Shown piece after piece: positions 17,548 through 25,428 of a DNA stretch of 64,000 nt. A program made the translations under genes and the position numbers. Source of the DNA: Pelagibacteraceae bacterium AG-426-E17 (lineage in GTDB: Bacteria; Pseudomonadota; Alphaproteobacteria; Pelagibacterales; Pelagibacteraceae); contig QCNP01000001.1 in NCBI GenBank assembly GCA_003210095.1, positions 728,001-792,000 of the forward strand, written 5' to 3'. How positions within the stretch are numbered: the stretch's first letter is position 1; every line of letters begins with the position of its first letter. The notes below the pieces were generated by a model. It ran no database searches, was not told the origin of the DNA, and saw nothing but the letters and a program-made list of their open reading frames with translations.

Positions 17548-18981
17548 CTAATTATTTACAGCATCTTTAAATTTAGTAAACATAGCCTCAAATTCGACCA
17601 TTATATTACCTGTTGGTCCATGTCTTTGCTTACTTATAATAATCTCAGCTAAATTTGATACTTCATTCATTTTAGCTTGCCATTCAGCATGCTCCACTGT
17701 TGCAGGTCTAGGTTCTTTTCTCTCTAAATAGTAAGATTCTCTATAAACAAACATAACAACATCTGCGTCTTGCTCGATTGAACCAGACTCTCTAAGATCT
17801 GATAATTGTGGTTTTTTGTCATCTCTTTGCTCTACAGCTCTAGAAAGTTGAGATAAAGCTAAAACAGGCACTGAAAGTTCTTTTGCTAAAGCTTTTAAAC
17901 CTTGAGTTATTTCTGATATTTCTTGTACTCTTCCATCTTTTATTGAAAAAGACGCCTTCATCAATTGTATATAATCTATAACTATCATGTCTAACCCATA
18001 CAATCTTTTTATTCTTCTTGCTCGATTTGACAATGCAGCGATACTAATAGCTGGGGTTTCGTCTATGTATAAAGGAAGTTCTGAAATATTTTTAGAAGTT
18101 TCTAGGAATTGTTCAAATTGTTCATCTGAAATTTTACCTCTTCTTATGTCATTAGATTTAATTCTTGACTGTTCAGCAAGAATTCTAGTCGATAATTGTT
18201 CTGATGACATTTCTAGAGAAAAAAAAGCAATTGAGGATTTTTTTCCAGACTCTTGAATTTTACTAGCAGCATGAAAAGCAATATTGGTAGCTAATGCCGT
18301 TTTTCCCATTGAGGGTCTTCCTGCAATAATAATTAAATCAGATTTGTGCAATCCACCAAGTCTATCGTCCAAATCTTTTAGTCCAGTTGGCACACCCACA
18401 ATTCCTTCCTCATTTTTGTAAGCATTAGAGGCCATATCAATTGTTTGCCTTACAGCTTCATCAAATTTGATTAATGATGAGTTAAAAGAACCTTTTTCAG
18501 CAAGATCATAAAGAACTTTTTCAGAATTTTCTATTATGGTTTTTGCATTAATATTCAAATCATTTAATTTAGCAGTGTCAATAATATTTTCTGATATTTT
18601 TATTAATTCTCTTCTAACATACATATCATAAATAATTTTTGAGTATTCAATAGTTTGTCTAGAAGATGTTGAAAATTTGGTAATTTTAATTAAATAATCA
18701 GGAACATCCAGTTCATCCTTTTCATTTTCGAAATAATTTTTTAATGTTATCGGATTTGCCAACATTCCTTTGTAAACAAGATTCTGTATTGCAGCAAAAA
18801 TTCTTTGATGAAGTGGATCGTAAAAATATTTGTCACTAATAATAGTATTTATATCATCAAAAATTTCATTTGATGTTAATATTGATCCGATTACTGACTG
18901 TTCAGCTTCTATATTATTTGGTAACTCTTTGAAATTATTTGAAATTACACTAAATTTATTATTCACTAAATAACTATACAT
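17548..18981 (-). CDS. dnaB: Replicative DNA helicase DnaB
   Basis: The 477-residue protein is the hexameric helicase that unwinds DNA at the fork. The N-terminal domain begins LPNNIEAEQSVIGSIL, which binds primase. The RecA-like C-terminal domain has Walker A in IIAGRPSMGKTALATN, Walker B in LDMIVIDYIQLM, and the ending SLAEIIISKQRHGPTGNI region typical of DnaB. The 17 residues before LPNN are longer than common, but no better start is visible. Placement beside rplI-rpsR-rpsF is a widely conserved bacterial neighbourhood. No intein is present. Confidence 0.97.
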   Translation of the reverse strand: MYSYLVNNKFSVISNNFKELPNNIEAEQSVIGSILTSNEIFDDINTIISDKYFYDPLHQRIFAAIQNLVYKGMLANPITLKNYFENEKDELDVPDYLIKITKFSTSSRQTIEYSKIIYDMYVRRELIKISENIIDTAKLNDLNINAKTIIENSEKVLYDLAEKGSFNSSLIKFDEAVRQTIDMASNAYKNEEGIVGVPTGLKDLDDRLGGLHKSDLIIIAGRPSMGKTALATNIAFHAASKIQESGKKSSIAFFSLEMSSEQLSTRILAEQSRIKSNDIRRGKISDEQFEQFLETSKNISELPLYIDETPAISIAALSNRARRIKRLYGLDMIVIDYIQLMKASFSIKDGRVQEISEITQGLKALAKELSVPVLALSQLSRAVEQRDDKKPQLSDLRESGSIEQDADVVMFVYRESYYLERKEPRPATVEHAEWQAKMNEVSNLAEIIISKQRHGPTGNIMVEFEAMFTKFKDAVNN

Positions 18982-19043
18982 ATTTATTACTACTAAATAA
19001 AATAATTAATCTAGTTTATTAACCTGGGGAAAAAAATGTATAA

Positions 19044-19502
19044 TTATTTAGTCTGCTCGAAAGAATTGACTTTGATTTTTATTTCTGCTTGTATCTCAGA
19101 GTGTAAATCAATCTTTACTACATGAGTTCCTAAAGTTTTAATTTCTTTCATTGGTTGTATAAGAGAAGGTTTAATTTCTATTTTTTCTTTGTCAAAAATC
19201 AACTTTGAAATTTCTGTAGGTTTTATAGATCCATAAAGTTCTTTATTTTCCGTAACTTGTTTTTCAACATTGAATAATTTATTGTGAATTTTTTCTGATA
19301 GTTCTTTAGCAGCTCTTTTCTTTTCCAGATCTTTTTTGCCTAATTCAGCTTTAATTTTTTCAACTTTTTTAATATTATCTTTAGATGCATAAAGCGCTTT
19401 ATTATTAACTATTAAAAAATTTCTTGCGAAACCTCTTTTGACCTCAATTATATCTCCTATGTTTCCTATTTTTCTCAAGTTTTCTAATAAAATGACTTTC
19501 AT
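19044..19502 (-). CDS. rplI: 50S ribosomal protein L9
   Basis: A 152-residue protein of normal length with the L9 N-terminal fold (MKVILLENLRKIGNIGDIIE, then VKRGFARNFLI), a long central helix and the C-terminal rRNA-binding domain (GSIKPTEIS, then HVVKIDLHSEIQAEIKIKV). It lies five bases after rpsR in the rpsF-rpsR-rplI ribosomal operon and ahead of dnaB. The final gene order is standard for bacteria. Confidence 0.97.
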   Translation of the reverse strand: MKVILLENLRKIGNIGDIIEVKRGFARNFLIVNNKALYASKDNIKKVEKIKAELGKKDLEKKRAAKELSEKIHNKLFNVEKQVTENKELYGSIKPTEISKLIFDKEKIEIKPSLIQPMKEIKTLGTHVVKIDLHSEIQAEIKIKVNSFEQTK

Positions 19503-19507
19503 GACAA

Positions 19508-19780
19508 TTAAATTAAAGCTAAATTTCTTGCTCTTTTAACAGACAAAGACAATTCTCTTTGTTTCTTTTGAGAAATATTAGTTATTCTTGACGGTAAAAT
19601 TTTACCATTTTCAGATACATATCTTCTCAGTAATTTTATGTTTTTATAATCAACTGCTGGTGCGCCTTTTATAGATAGAGGACATTTTTTTTTAAATTTA
19701 TACTTATTATTTTGAAATATACTTAACTTTGAAAAGCTATTTGATTTATTTCTTTTAAGATTATTTCTTTTATTTTTCAT
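19508..19780 (-). CDS. rpsR: 30S ribosomal protein S18
   Basis: This 90-residue protein contains the S18 core: [20 protein letters not shown] followed by [20 protein letters not shown] and RNLALI. The N-terminal 35 residues are a basic extension rich in Lys and Asn ([17 protein letters not shown]), longer than in E. coli S18 (75 residues), as in other AT-rich alphaproteobacteria. Its start overlaps rpsF by 11 bases, so S6 and S18, which bind 16S rRNA as a pair, are translationally coupled. Confidence 0.96.
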   Translation of the reverse strand: MKNKRNNLKRNKSNSFSKLSIFQNNKYKFKKKCPLSIKGAPAVDYKNIKLLRRYVSENGKILPSRITNISQKKQRELSLSVKRARNLALI

Positions 19781-20111
19781 CTATTTTTTTTTCATCATTT
19801 GAAAAGTAGTTGGTTTCAAGATCGAATTTTTTTACTTTAACAGTAAGATATCTAAGTAAATTTTTGTCTAATTTTTCGTTTTTTTCTAACTCTTTAATTA
19901 AGCTACCATCACCCTCTATTTTAAAATGAATGTAATTACCTTTTCTATTTTTTTTAATTAAATAAGACAAATTCATTAAACCCCACTCTTGAGTTTGCAC
20001 TATATTACCTTTATTCTTGTTTATTATATCGATGTATTTTTCTTTTATTTGCTTGATTTGAGACGCTGAACTGTCCTGTCTAGCAATTATTGTATGTTCG
20101 TATAAGTTCAT
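19770..20111 (-). CDS. rpsF: 30S ribosomal protein S6
   Basis: The 113-residue protein starts [15 protein letters not shown] and includes [20 protein letters not shown], the characteristic S6 strand that contacts S18. It is first in the rpsF-rpsR-rplI operon. The 76 bases between it and the divergent fabD gene must hold both promoters. In many bacteria an S6:S18-binding leader sits here; a CCACCTTT stretch just upstream of the start (about 20128-20135, minus strand) is suggestive, but I cannot fold it reliably. Confidence 0.96.
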   Translation of the reverse strand: MNLYEHTIIARQDSSASQIKQIKEKYIDIINKNKGNIVQTQEWGLMNLSYLIKKNRKGNYIHFKIEGDGSLIKELEKNEKLDKNLLRYLTVKVKKFDLETNYFSNDEKKIDEK

Positions 20112-20187
20112 TTTTAAAATGTATAAAAAAGGTGGATATACTATTATAATAGTTTTAATACAAGACTTAAAATTTAAAAATTAACAA

Positions 20188-21117
20188 ATGTTTTCTGTAG
20201 TTTTTCCAGGTCAAGGATCACAAAAAATTGGAATGTGTAAAGAATTATACGATAAATATCCTATTGTTAAAAATCTGTTTAATCAAGCTAACGAAATTCT
20301 TGATATACCAATCTCCAAAATAGTACTTGAAGGTCCAAATGATTTATTAAACTTAACCGAAAATACACAACCAGCAATTTTTTTAACTAGTTATGCAATA
20401 TATAAAGTTACATTAGAGGAATTTGGATTAAATTTAAATGATGCTAAATTTATTGCTGGTCATTCCTTAGGCGAATATTCTGCTTTAGCAAGTTATGGAG
20501 CAATTGATTTTAAAGATTGCCTTCTAACATTAAAAAAAAGAGGTAAATCAATGCAAGATGCGATTCCCTCTGGTAAAGGCTCAATGTTAGCCGTTTTAGG
20601 ATCAAGCCTTTCTGTTATTGATGACATTTTAGATAAGGATTTTAAAAATAAGTGTTTCGTGGCTAATGATAATTCTCCTCAACAAGTTGTTGTCAGTGGT
20701 TTAAAAGAAAATATTATAAAATTTTCAGATATTTTAAATAAAAAAAAAATTAAAAACATATCACTTAATGTCAGCGCACCTTTTCATTGTGATCTAATGA
20801 AGCAAGCAACAGACAATATGAAACCTGTTATAAATAATTTAAAAATAGAAAATCTGAAGAATGAATTAGTATCGAATGTAACAGCCTTGCCGACTTGTTC
20901 CGCTGATGAAATTAAAAAGTTACTCGTTTTACAGATTGAGTCTAAGGTAAGATGGTGTGAAAGTGTAAGTTTTATGGTGAATAATGGAGTGAATAATTTT
21001 ATAGAAATTGGTCCTGGAAAAGTGTTATCAGGACTAATTAAAAGAATTAATAAAAATGTTAAAATACAAACTCTTAATAATATTGAGGATATAAAAAATA
21101 TTAATCTTAATGTTTGA
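20188..21117 (+). CDS. fabD: Malonyl-CoA:ACP transacylase
   Basis: The 309-residue enzyme transfers malonyl from CoA to acyl carrier protein to start fatty-acid elongation. The N-terminal FPGQGSQKIGM motif, the active-site serine in AGHSLGEYSALAS (about residues 90-102) and the catalytic His region NVSAPFHCDLMK (about 193-204) are all present, with IEIGPGKVLSGL near the end. It overlaps fabG by eight bases and heads a fabD-fabG-acpP-gmk run. Confidence 0.96.
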   Translation: MFSVVFPGQGSQKIGMCKELYDKYPIVKNLFNQANEILDIPISKIVLEGPNDLLNLTENTQPAIFLTSYAIYKVTLEEFGLNLNDAKFIAGHSLGEYSALASYGAIDFKDCLLTLKKRGKSMQDAIPSGKGSMLAVLGSSLSVIDDILDKDFKNKCFVANDNSPQQVVVSGLKENIIKFSDILNKKKIKNISLNVSAPFHCDLMKQATDNMKPVINNLKIENLKNELVSNVTALPTCSADEIKKLLVLQIESKVRWCESVSFMVNNGVNNFIEIGPGKVLSGLIKRINKNVKIQTLNNIEDIKNINLNV

Positions 21118-21847
21118 ACTTGAAAATAAAAAAGTAATTATTACAGGAGCTACTGGGGGAATCGGAAATGCAATAACAGATTTTTTTTGTAAGCAAAAAT
21201 CAATTATCCTTGCTACAGGGACAAACCAGCAGAAATTAAATTTGCTTAAAGAAAAATATAATAAAATTAATATAAAAAATTTTGATATTTCAAAGCATGA
21301 TAATATAGAAAATTTTGTCAACGAAGTTTCAGATATACTTAGTGGCGGACCTGATATCTTAATAAATAATGCTGGCATTACAAAAGATAATTTATCATTA
21401 AGAATGAATATGCAAGAATGGCAAAATGTTATTGATTTAAACCTGACATCAACTTTTCTTCTTTGTAAATATACTTTAAAAAAAATGATAAAAAATAAAT
21501 ATGGTAAAATAGTTAATATTACTTCAGTAGTTGGTCATACAGGCAATGTTGGTCAAGCAAATTACACAGCATCAAAATCAGGAATTATAGGATTCTCTAA
21601 AAGCTTAGCTTTAGAGTATGCAAAAAAAAATATTAACATAAATTGTGTATCCCCAGGATTCATAGAAACAAATATGACCAGTAAAATTGATGAAAAATTT
21701 AAAGAACAGATAATTTCAAAAATACCATCAAATAAGTTAGGAAAACCTAAAGATGTAGCTAATGTGGTAGGGTTTTTATCATCAGATCTAGCTAATTATA
21801 TAACTGGTGAAACAATTCATATAAATGGGGGGATGTATTTAGGTTGA
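21110..21847 (+). CDS. fabG: 3-oxoacyl-ACP reductase
   Basis: A 245-residue SDR enzyme that reduces 3-oxoacyl-ACP with NADPH. It has the cofactor loop TGATGGIG, the NNAG motif (ILINNAGITKDNL), and the catalytic Ser-Tyr-Lys in NITSVVGHTGNVGQANYTAS followed by K, then CVSPGFIETNMT and the tail GETIHINGGMYLG. Length and motifs match FabG exactly. It overlaps fabD by eight bases and lies 48 bases before acpP. Confidence 0.96.
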   Translation: MFELENKKVIITGATGGIGNAITDFFCKQKSIILATGTNQQKLNLLKEKYNKINIKNFDISKHDNIENFVNEVSDILSGGPDILINNAGITKDNLSLRMNMQEWQNVIDLNLTSTFLLCKYTLKKMIKNKYGKIVNITSVVGHTGNVGQANYTASKSGIIGFSKSLALEYAKKNININCVSPGFIETNMTSKIDEKFKEQIISKIPSNKLGKPKDVANVVGFLSSDLANYITGETIHINGGMYLG

Positions 21848-21895
21848 CAAAACTACTTTTTAATTTAAAAAAAAAAAATCAAACAAAGGATCAAA

Positions 21896-22135
21896 ATGGC
21901 AGATGATATATCAAATAAAGTAAAAAAAATAGTTGCTGATCACCTAGGAATAGATGAAAGTAAAGTTACTGATGAAGCTAGTTTTATCGATGATTTGGGT
22001 GCAGATAGTTTAGATACTGTAGAGTTAGTTATGGCTTTCGAAGAAGAATTTGGTTCGGAGATTTCAGATAGCGAAGCTGAAAAAATTCTTACTGTTGGAG
22101 ATGCAATTAAATTTATAGAGAGTAAAAGTAATTAA
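21896..22135 (+). CDS. acpP: Acyl carrier protein
   Basis: The 79-residue acidic protein carries growing acyl chains on a phosphopantetheine attached to Ser38 in [20 protein letters not shown]. Length and helix pattern are standard. A good purine-rich site (AAAGGA, about 21886-21891) precedes the ATG. Unusually, the next gene is gmk, five bases on; fabF and mltG, which normally follow acpP in alphaproteobacteria, are absent from this place. Confidence 0.97.
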   Translation: MADDISNKVKKIVADHLGIDESKVTDEASFIDDLGADSLDTVELVMAFEEEFGSEISDSEAEKILTVGDAIKFIESKSN

Positions 22136-22140
22136 AATTA

Positions 22141-22770
22141 ATGTCCTTAAAAAACAAGGGGATAATAATAATTCTCTCTTCCCCTTCTGGTGCAGGCAAA
22201 ACTACATTAGTAAAATTGTTGTCTGAGGAAAAGAAATATAAGATCTCTATCTCACATACTACAAGAAAACCAAGATACAATGAAAACAATGGAATAGATT
22301 ATTTTTTTGTAGATAAAAAAAAATTTAAGGAAATGATCGATAATGATGAGTTTTTAGAATACGCAGAGGTATTTGATAATTATTATGGCACAACAAAAAA
22401 AAATGTTTTTATTAATTTAGATAAAGGCATTAATATGGTTTTTGACATTGATTGGCAGGGAACAGAAAAAATAGTTTCAAAAAAATTAAATTATAAACTT
22501 ATATCTTTTTTTATATTGCCACCTAGTAGAGATGAACTGCAAAAAAGGTTGTCAAATAGGGATATGAAAGACAAACTCATAGTTGAGGAAAGAATGAAAC
22601 AATTCGACAAAGATATTTTACATTGGCGAGACTACGACTATGTTGTCATTAATGATAATTTACAGAATTGTTATAAAAACATAACTTCTTTAATAGACAC
22701 AGAAGTTAATAATGAAGAAAATGACTACGATAAAGATGAAATTGAAAAGCATATTAATTCTTTAATTTGA
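22141..22770 (+). CDS. gmk: Guanylate kinase
   Basis: The 209-residue enzyme phosphorylates GMP to GDP. The P-loop is [15 protein letters not shown] (about residues 14-28), followed by the GMP-binding segment [20 protein letters not shown] and the lid-associated region [10 protein letters not shown]. An acidic C-terminal extension ([15 protein letters not shown]) is slightly unusual. The gene starts five bases after acpP and its end overlaps the convergent rsmA by nine bases. The genes yicC, fabF and mltG, common upstream neighbours, are missing here. Confidence 0.95.
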   Translation: MSLKNKGIIIILSSPSGAGKTTLVKLLSEEKKYKISISHTTRKPRYNENNGIDYFFVDKKKFKEMIDNDEFLEYAEVFDNYYGTTKKNVFINLDKGINMVFDIDWQGTEKIVSKKLNYKLISFFILPPSRDELQKRLSNRDMKDKLIVEERMKQFDKDILHWRDYDYVVINDNLQNCYKNITSLIDTEVNNEENDYDKDEIEKHINSLI

Positions 22771-23544
22771 TTTTTTTTCAAGCTCCTTTGCAATTAATAA
22801 ATATTTTTCTATAGGTATATTTTGCGGTCTACAGGTCTCATTTATATCAATTTTTTTTATAAAATTTCTATAATCTTTGAAAAGTGTTTTAAATTTTTTT
22901 TTTACCATCTTCCTTCTTTCCCTAAAAAAAAAATTAGTTAATTTCTCCAAATTATTTGGATTTTTAATTTTGATGTAACTTTTTTTTGGAGTGAACTCTA
23001 ATAGCATACTTTTCACTTTAGGCTTGGGAAAAAAAGATCCTGGATTAATTTCACATATTTTCTTTACATTAAATTTCCAATTAGATAAAATTGTAAGTCT
23101 ACTATAATTTTTAGTATTAACTTTAGCTATAATTCTTTCCCCAACTTCTTTTTGGAACATCAAAATTAGTTTATTAAATTTAAATTTTTCATTTAAGCAC
23201 CATCTAGATAAAATTTGAGTAGAAATATTATAAGGAAGATTACCAAAAACTTTATATTTTTCTTTATAAAATTTTTCTGGTACCTTTAATATATCTGCAT
23301 TGATAACTTGAACTTTATCCTTGAGATTTCTTTTTAAAATGTCTGATAGCTCGTTATCTTTTTCAATAACGGTAATTTTTTTTACATTAGACTTAATTAG
23401 AAGTTTAGTTAAATTTCCAGTTCCTGGACCAATTTCCAAAATATGATCATCTATATTTATATCGCCTATTTTAATTATTTTCTCTAAGATATTTTTGTCC
23501 ACTAAAAAGTTTTGCCCTAAACTTTTTTTTGGTTTATTTTGCAT
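22762..23544 (-). CDS. rsmA: 16S rRNA (adenine1518-N6/adenine1519-N6)-dimethyltransferase
   Basis: The 260-residue enzyme dimethylates the two adjacent adenines near the 3' end of 16S rRNA using SAM. It opens [20 protein letters not shown], has the SAM loop [15 protein letters not shown], and the NLPYNIST motif (family N/D-L/P-P-Y/F) for the target adenine. It is the last gene of the lptF-lptG-lptD-surA-pdxA-rsmA operon, overlapping pdxA by 11 bases. Also known as ksgA. Confidence 0.96.
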   Translation of the reverse strand: MQNKPKKSLGQNFLVDKNILEKIIKIGDINIDDHILEIGPGTGNLTKLLIKSNVKKITVIEKDNELSDILKRNLKDKVQVINADILKVPEKFYKEKYKVFGNLPYNISTQILSRWCLNEKFKFNKLILMFQKEVGERIIAKVNTKNYSRLTILSNWKFNVKKICEINPGSFFPKPKVKSMLLEFTPKKSYIKIKNPNNLEKLTNFFFRERRKMVKKKFKTLFKDYRNFIKKIDINETCRPQNIPIEKYLLIAKELEKKSN

Positions 23545-24505
23545 ATTTTTTGTAAAAATTTATTGCCTCTATTAAACTTTCGGGATTAGACTTGTTTTTA
23601 CCTAACATCTTCTCGTTAGGACCATGATCCGGGCTTACTCTTAAGAATGGTAGACCAACTGTAATATTGATTGCCTTGAAACCATAAATAGCCTTCATTG
23701 GACCAAGCACCTGGTCATGATACATACCAACAACTACATCAAATTTTTTAATGTTATCTTTTAAAAAAATTGTATCTGCAGAAAAAGGACCTTTAATATC
23801 TACTTTTTTTTTTTTTAAATAATTAATAGCAGGTATAATTTCTTTTTTTTCAACATTAAGAGTTCTAAAATTTTCACAGTGTGGATTAAGTCCTGTAATT
23901 GCAATTTTTGGTTTTTTTTTTAGAAAATTTTTATAAAAAAAATATATATTATTTACTTTGTTAATTATATTGGATTTTTTTATTTTTTTTTCTACTTTTG
24001 AAATAGGTATATGTGTTGTCAAAGGACAGACACTTAAATCTTTATTAAATATTAACATAACAGGATCCTTTGATTTTGTATTTGCTGCCAAATACTCGGT
24101 AATTCCATAAAATTTTCCTTTTAAAAAAGTTTTTTTTGATATTGGACCATTTATCAATCCCAAACATTTATGATTTTTTAATAATTTTAATGCTGTATTA
24201 AAACATTTTTCAATAAAAATATTAGATTCAATTGATATTTTTTTTGTAAAAGAAAAATTATTATAAGGTATATCAATTAAATTTAATTCATCTTTTTTTA
24301 AGTTAATTAATTTTTCATCAATATAATTTGTTTTAAAATTAATTTTAAATTTTTTAAAGTTTTCATATAAAATACTATTAGATGTTATTAAAAGTAATGG
24401 GTTTTTAAACTTTTTAATATTTAATATTTTTATAGTTTTAAGGAGAATTTCAAAAAAAACACTTTGTGGTTCTCCACACACAATTATAATTGGTTTAGAA
24501 CTCAT
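23534..24505 (-). CDS. pdxA: 4-hydroxythreonine-4-phosphate dehydrogenase
   Basis: The 323-residue enzyme oxidises 4-phosphohydroxythreonine in the deoxyxylulose-dependent pyridoxal phosphate route. Metal-binding histidines appear in LTTHIPISKV, GMYHDQVLGPMKAIYG and VSPDHGPNEK, which are the family signatures. It overlaps rsmA (11 bases) and the true end of the frameshifted surA (11 bases, 24495-24505), the usual surA-pdxA-rsmA order in proteobacteria. The latter overlap supports placing the real surA stop at 24495. Confidence 0.95.
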   Translation of the reverse strand: MSSKPIIIVCGEPQSVFFEILLKTIKILNIKKFKNPLLLITSNSILYENFKKFKINFKTNYIDEKLINLKKDELNLIDIPYNNFSFTKKISIESNIFIEKCFNTALKLLKNHKCLGLINGPISKKTFLKGKFYGITEYLAANTKSKDPVMLIFNKDLSVCPLTTHIPISKVEKKIKKSNIINKVNNIYFFYKNFLKKKPKIAITGLNPHCENFRTLNVEKKEIIPAINYLKKKKVDIKGPFSADTIFLKDNIKKFDVVVGMYHDQVLGPMKAIYGFKAINITVGLPFLRVSPDHGPNEKMLGKNKSNPESLIEAINFYKKYAK

Positions 24506-25428
24506 TTATTCTAGTTTTGTTAAAAACTCTTTTATAATGAAGTGTGGAGTATCTTTTAAGTTGTTTGTCTCTCTCAAACAATATTGCTTTTTCAAATTGT
24601 TCTTCTTCATTAATTATAAGTTTTTCATTTTTAACTTCATTTAGCATTATAATAATAAACCCCCCCCGAGGTTGTGATTGGATTTGTATATTCTCCCACA
24701 TTTATTTTGTTAATCTCAGAGATGATCTTTTTTGATAATTGATTTTTATAAATCCATCCAACATTACCTCCATTATTTTTAGTATTTGAAACACTGTATA
24801 TTCTTGCTGTTTCTTCAAATCCAATGCTATCTATACTTTTTTTTATTTTTGAATACTTTTCTTGAAATTCATTGTTATCATTTATTGTAAATATAATTTC
24901 TGATAATAATAAATTTTCAATATTAGTATTTTTTTTTTGAACATTTATTTTTTCTTTAATCATTTTTTCGTTAACTTTTATTGAGTCAGCAAATTGATTT
25001 ACAATTAAATCATTCCACGCAACCTCTATACCTATTTTGTTTTTAACTTGGTCTATGTCAATACCATTAACATCTAAATATTGCATAAATGTTTCAAGAT
25101 CAGTTATATTAAGTTTTGAATAAATGCTTTTTATAATTTTATCCACAACTGCATTGTTTCCAACAATTTTATAAAATTTTTCAATCTCTATTTTTTTTAC
25201 TTTTTCATTTATTGCTGAGTCAATAGCGTATCTGATAATCTCCTTTTTGTTTAATTCCTTCAATTTAGGATTTAAAGCTACTAAATATTTTATTTCATTC
25301 TCTATATCATGGTTTGTAATTATTTGATCATTAACTTTTGCTTTAATATAAATTTGAGAATTCGAATTTAAAACATTTAGAAAAAAAATTATTAGTGAAA
25401 ATATTACTATTTTAATATTTAAATTCAT
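24495..25428 (-). pseudogene. surA: SurA-like periplasmic chaperone/peptidyl-prolyl isomerase, frameshifted
   Basis: The first frame (25428 down to 24637) encodes 263 residues: a signal-like N-terminus (IVIFSLIIFFLNVLNSNSQ), a SurA N-domain, and a single parvulin domain (ENLLLSEIIFTINDN, then NNGGNVGWIYKNQLS), ending PITTSGGVYYYNAK and a stop. Eight G (C on the plus strand, 24660-24667) lie exactly there. In the frame reached by removing one G the protein continues GGFIIIMLNEVKNEK... to a stop at 24495, about 310 residues in all, which restores the expected SurA ending and the 11-base overlap with pdxA. So either the copy is disrupted, the tract varies between cells, ribosomes slip, or the base call is wrong. 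SurA folds outer-membrane proteins such as LptD, encoded immediately upstream. Confidence 0.85.

Noticed and set aside
24544-24735. Open frame on the plus strand across the surA 3' end
   Set aside because: It is antisense to the surA coding sequence and ends in a low-complexity region; no start signal or family.
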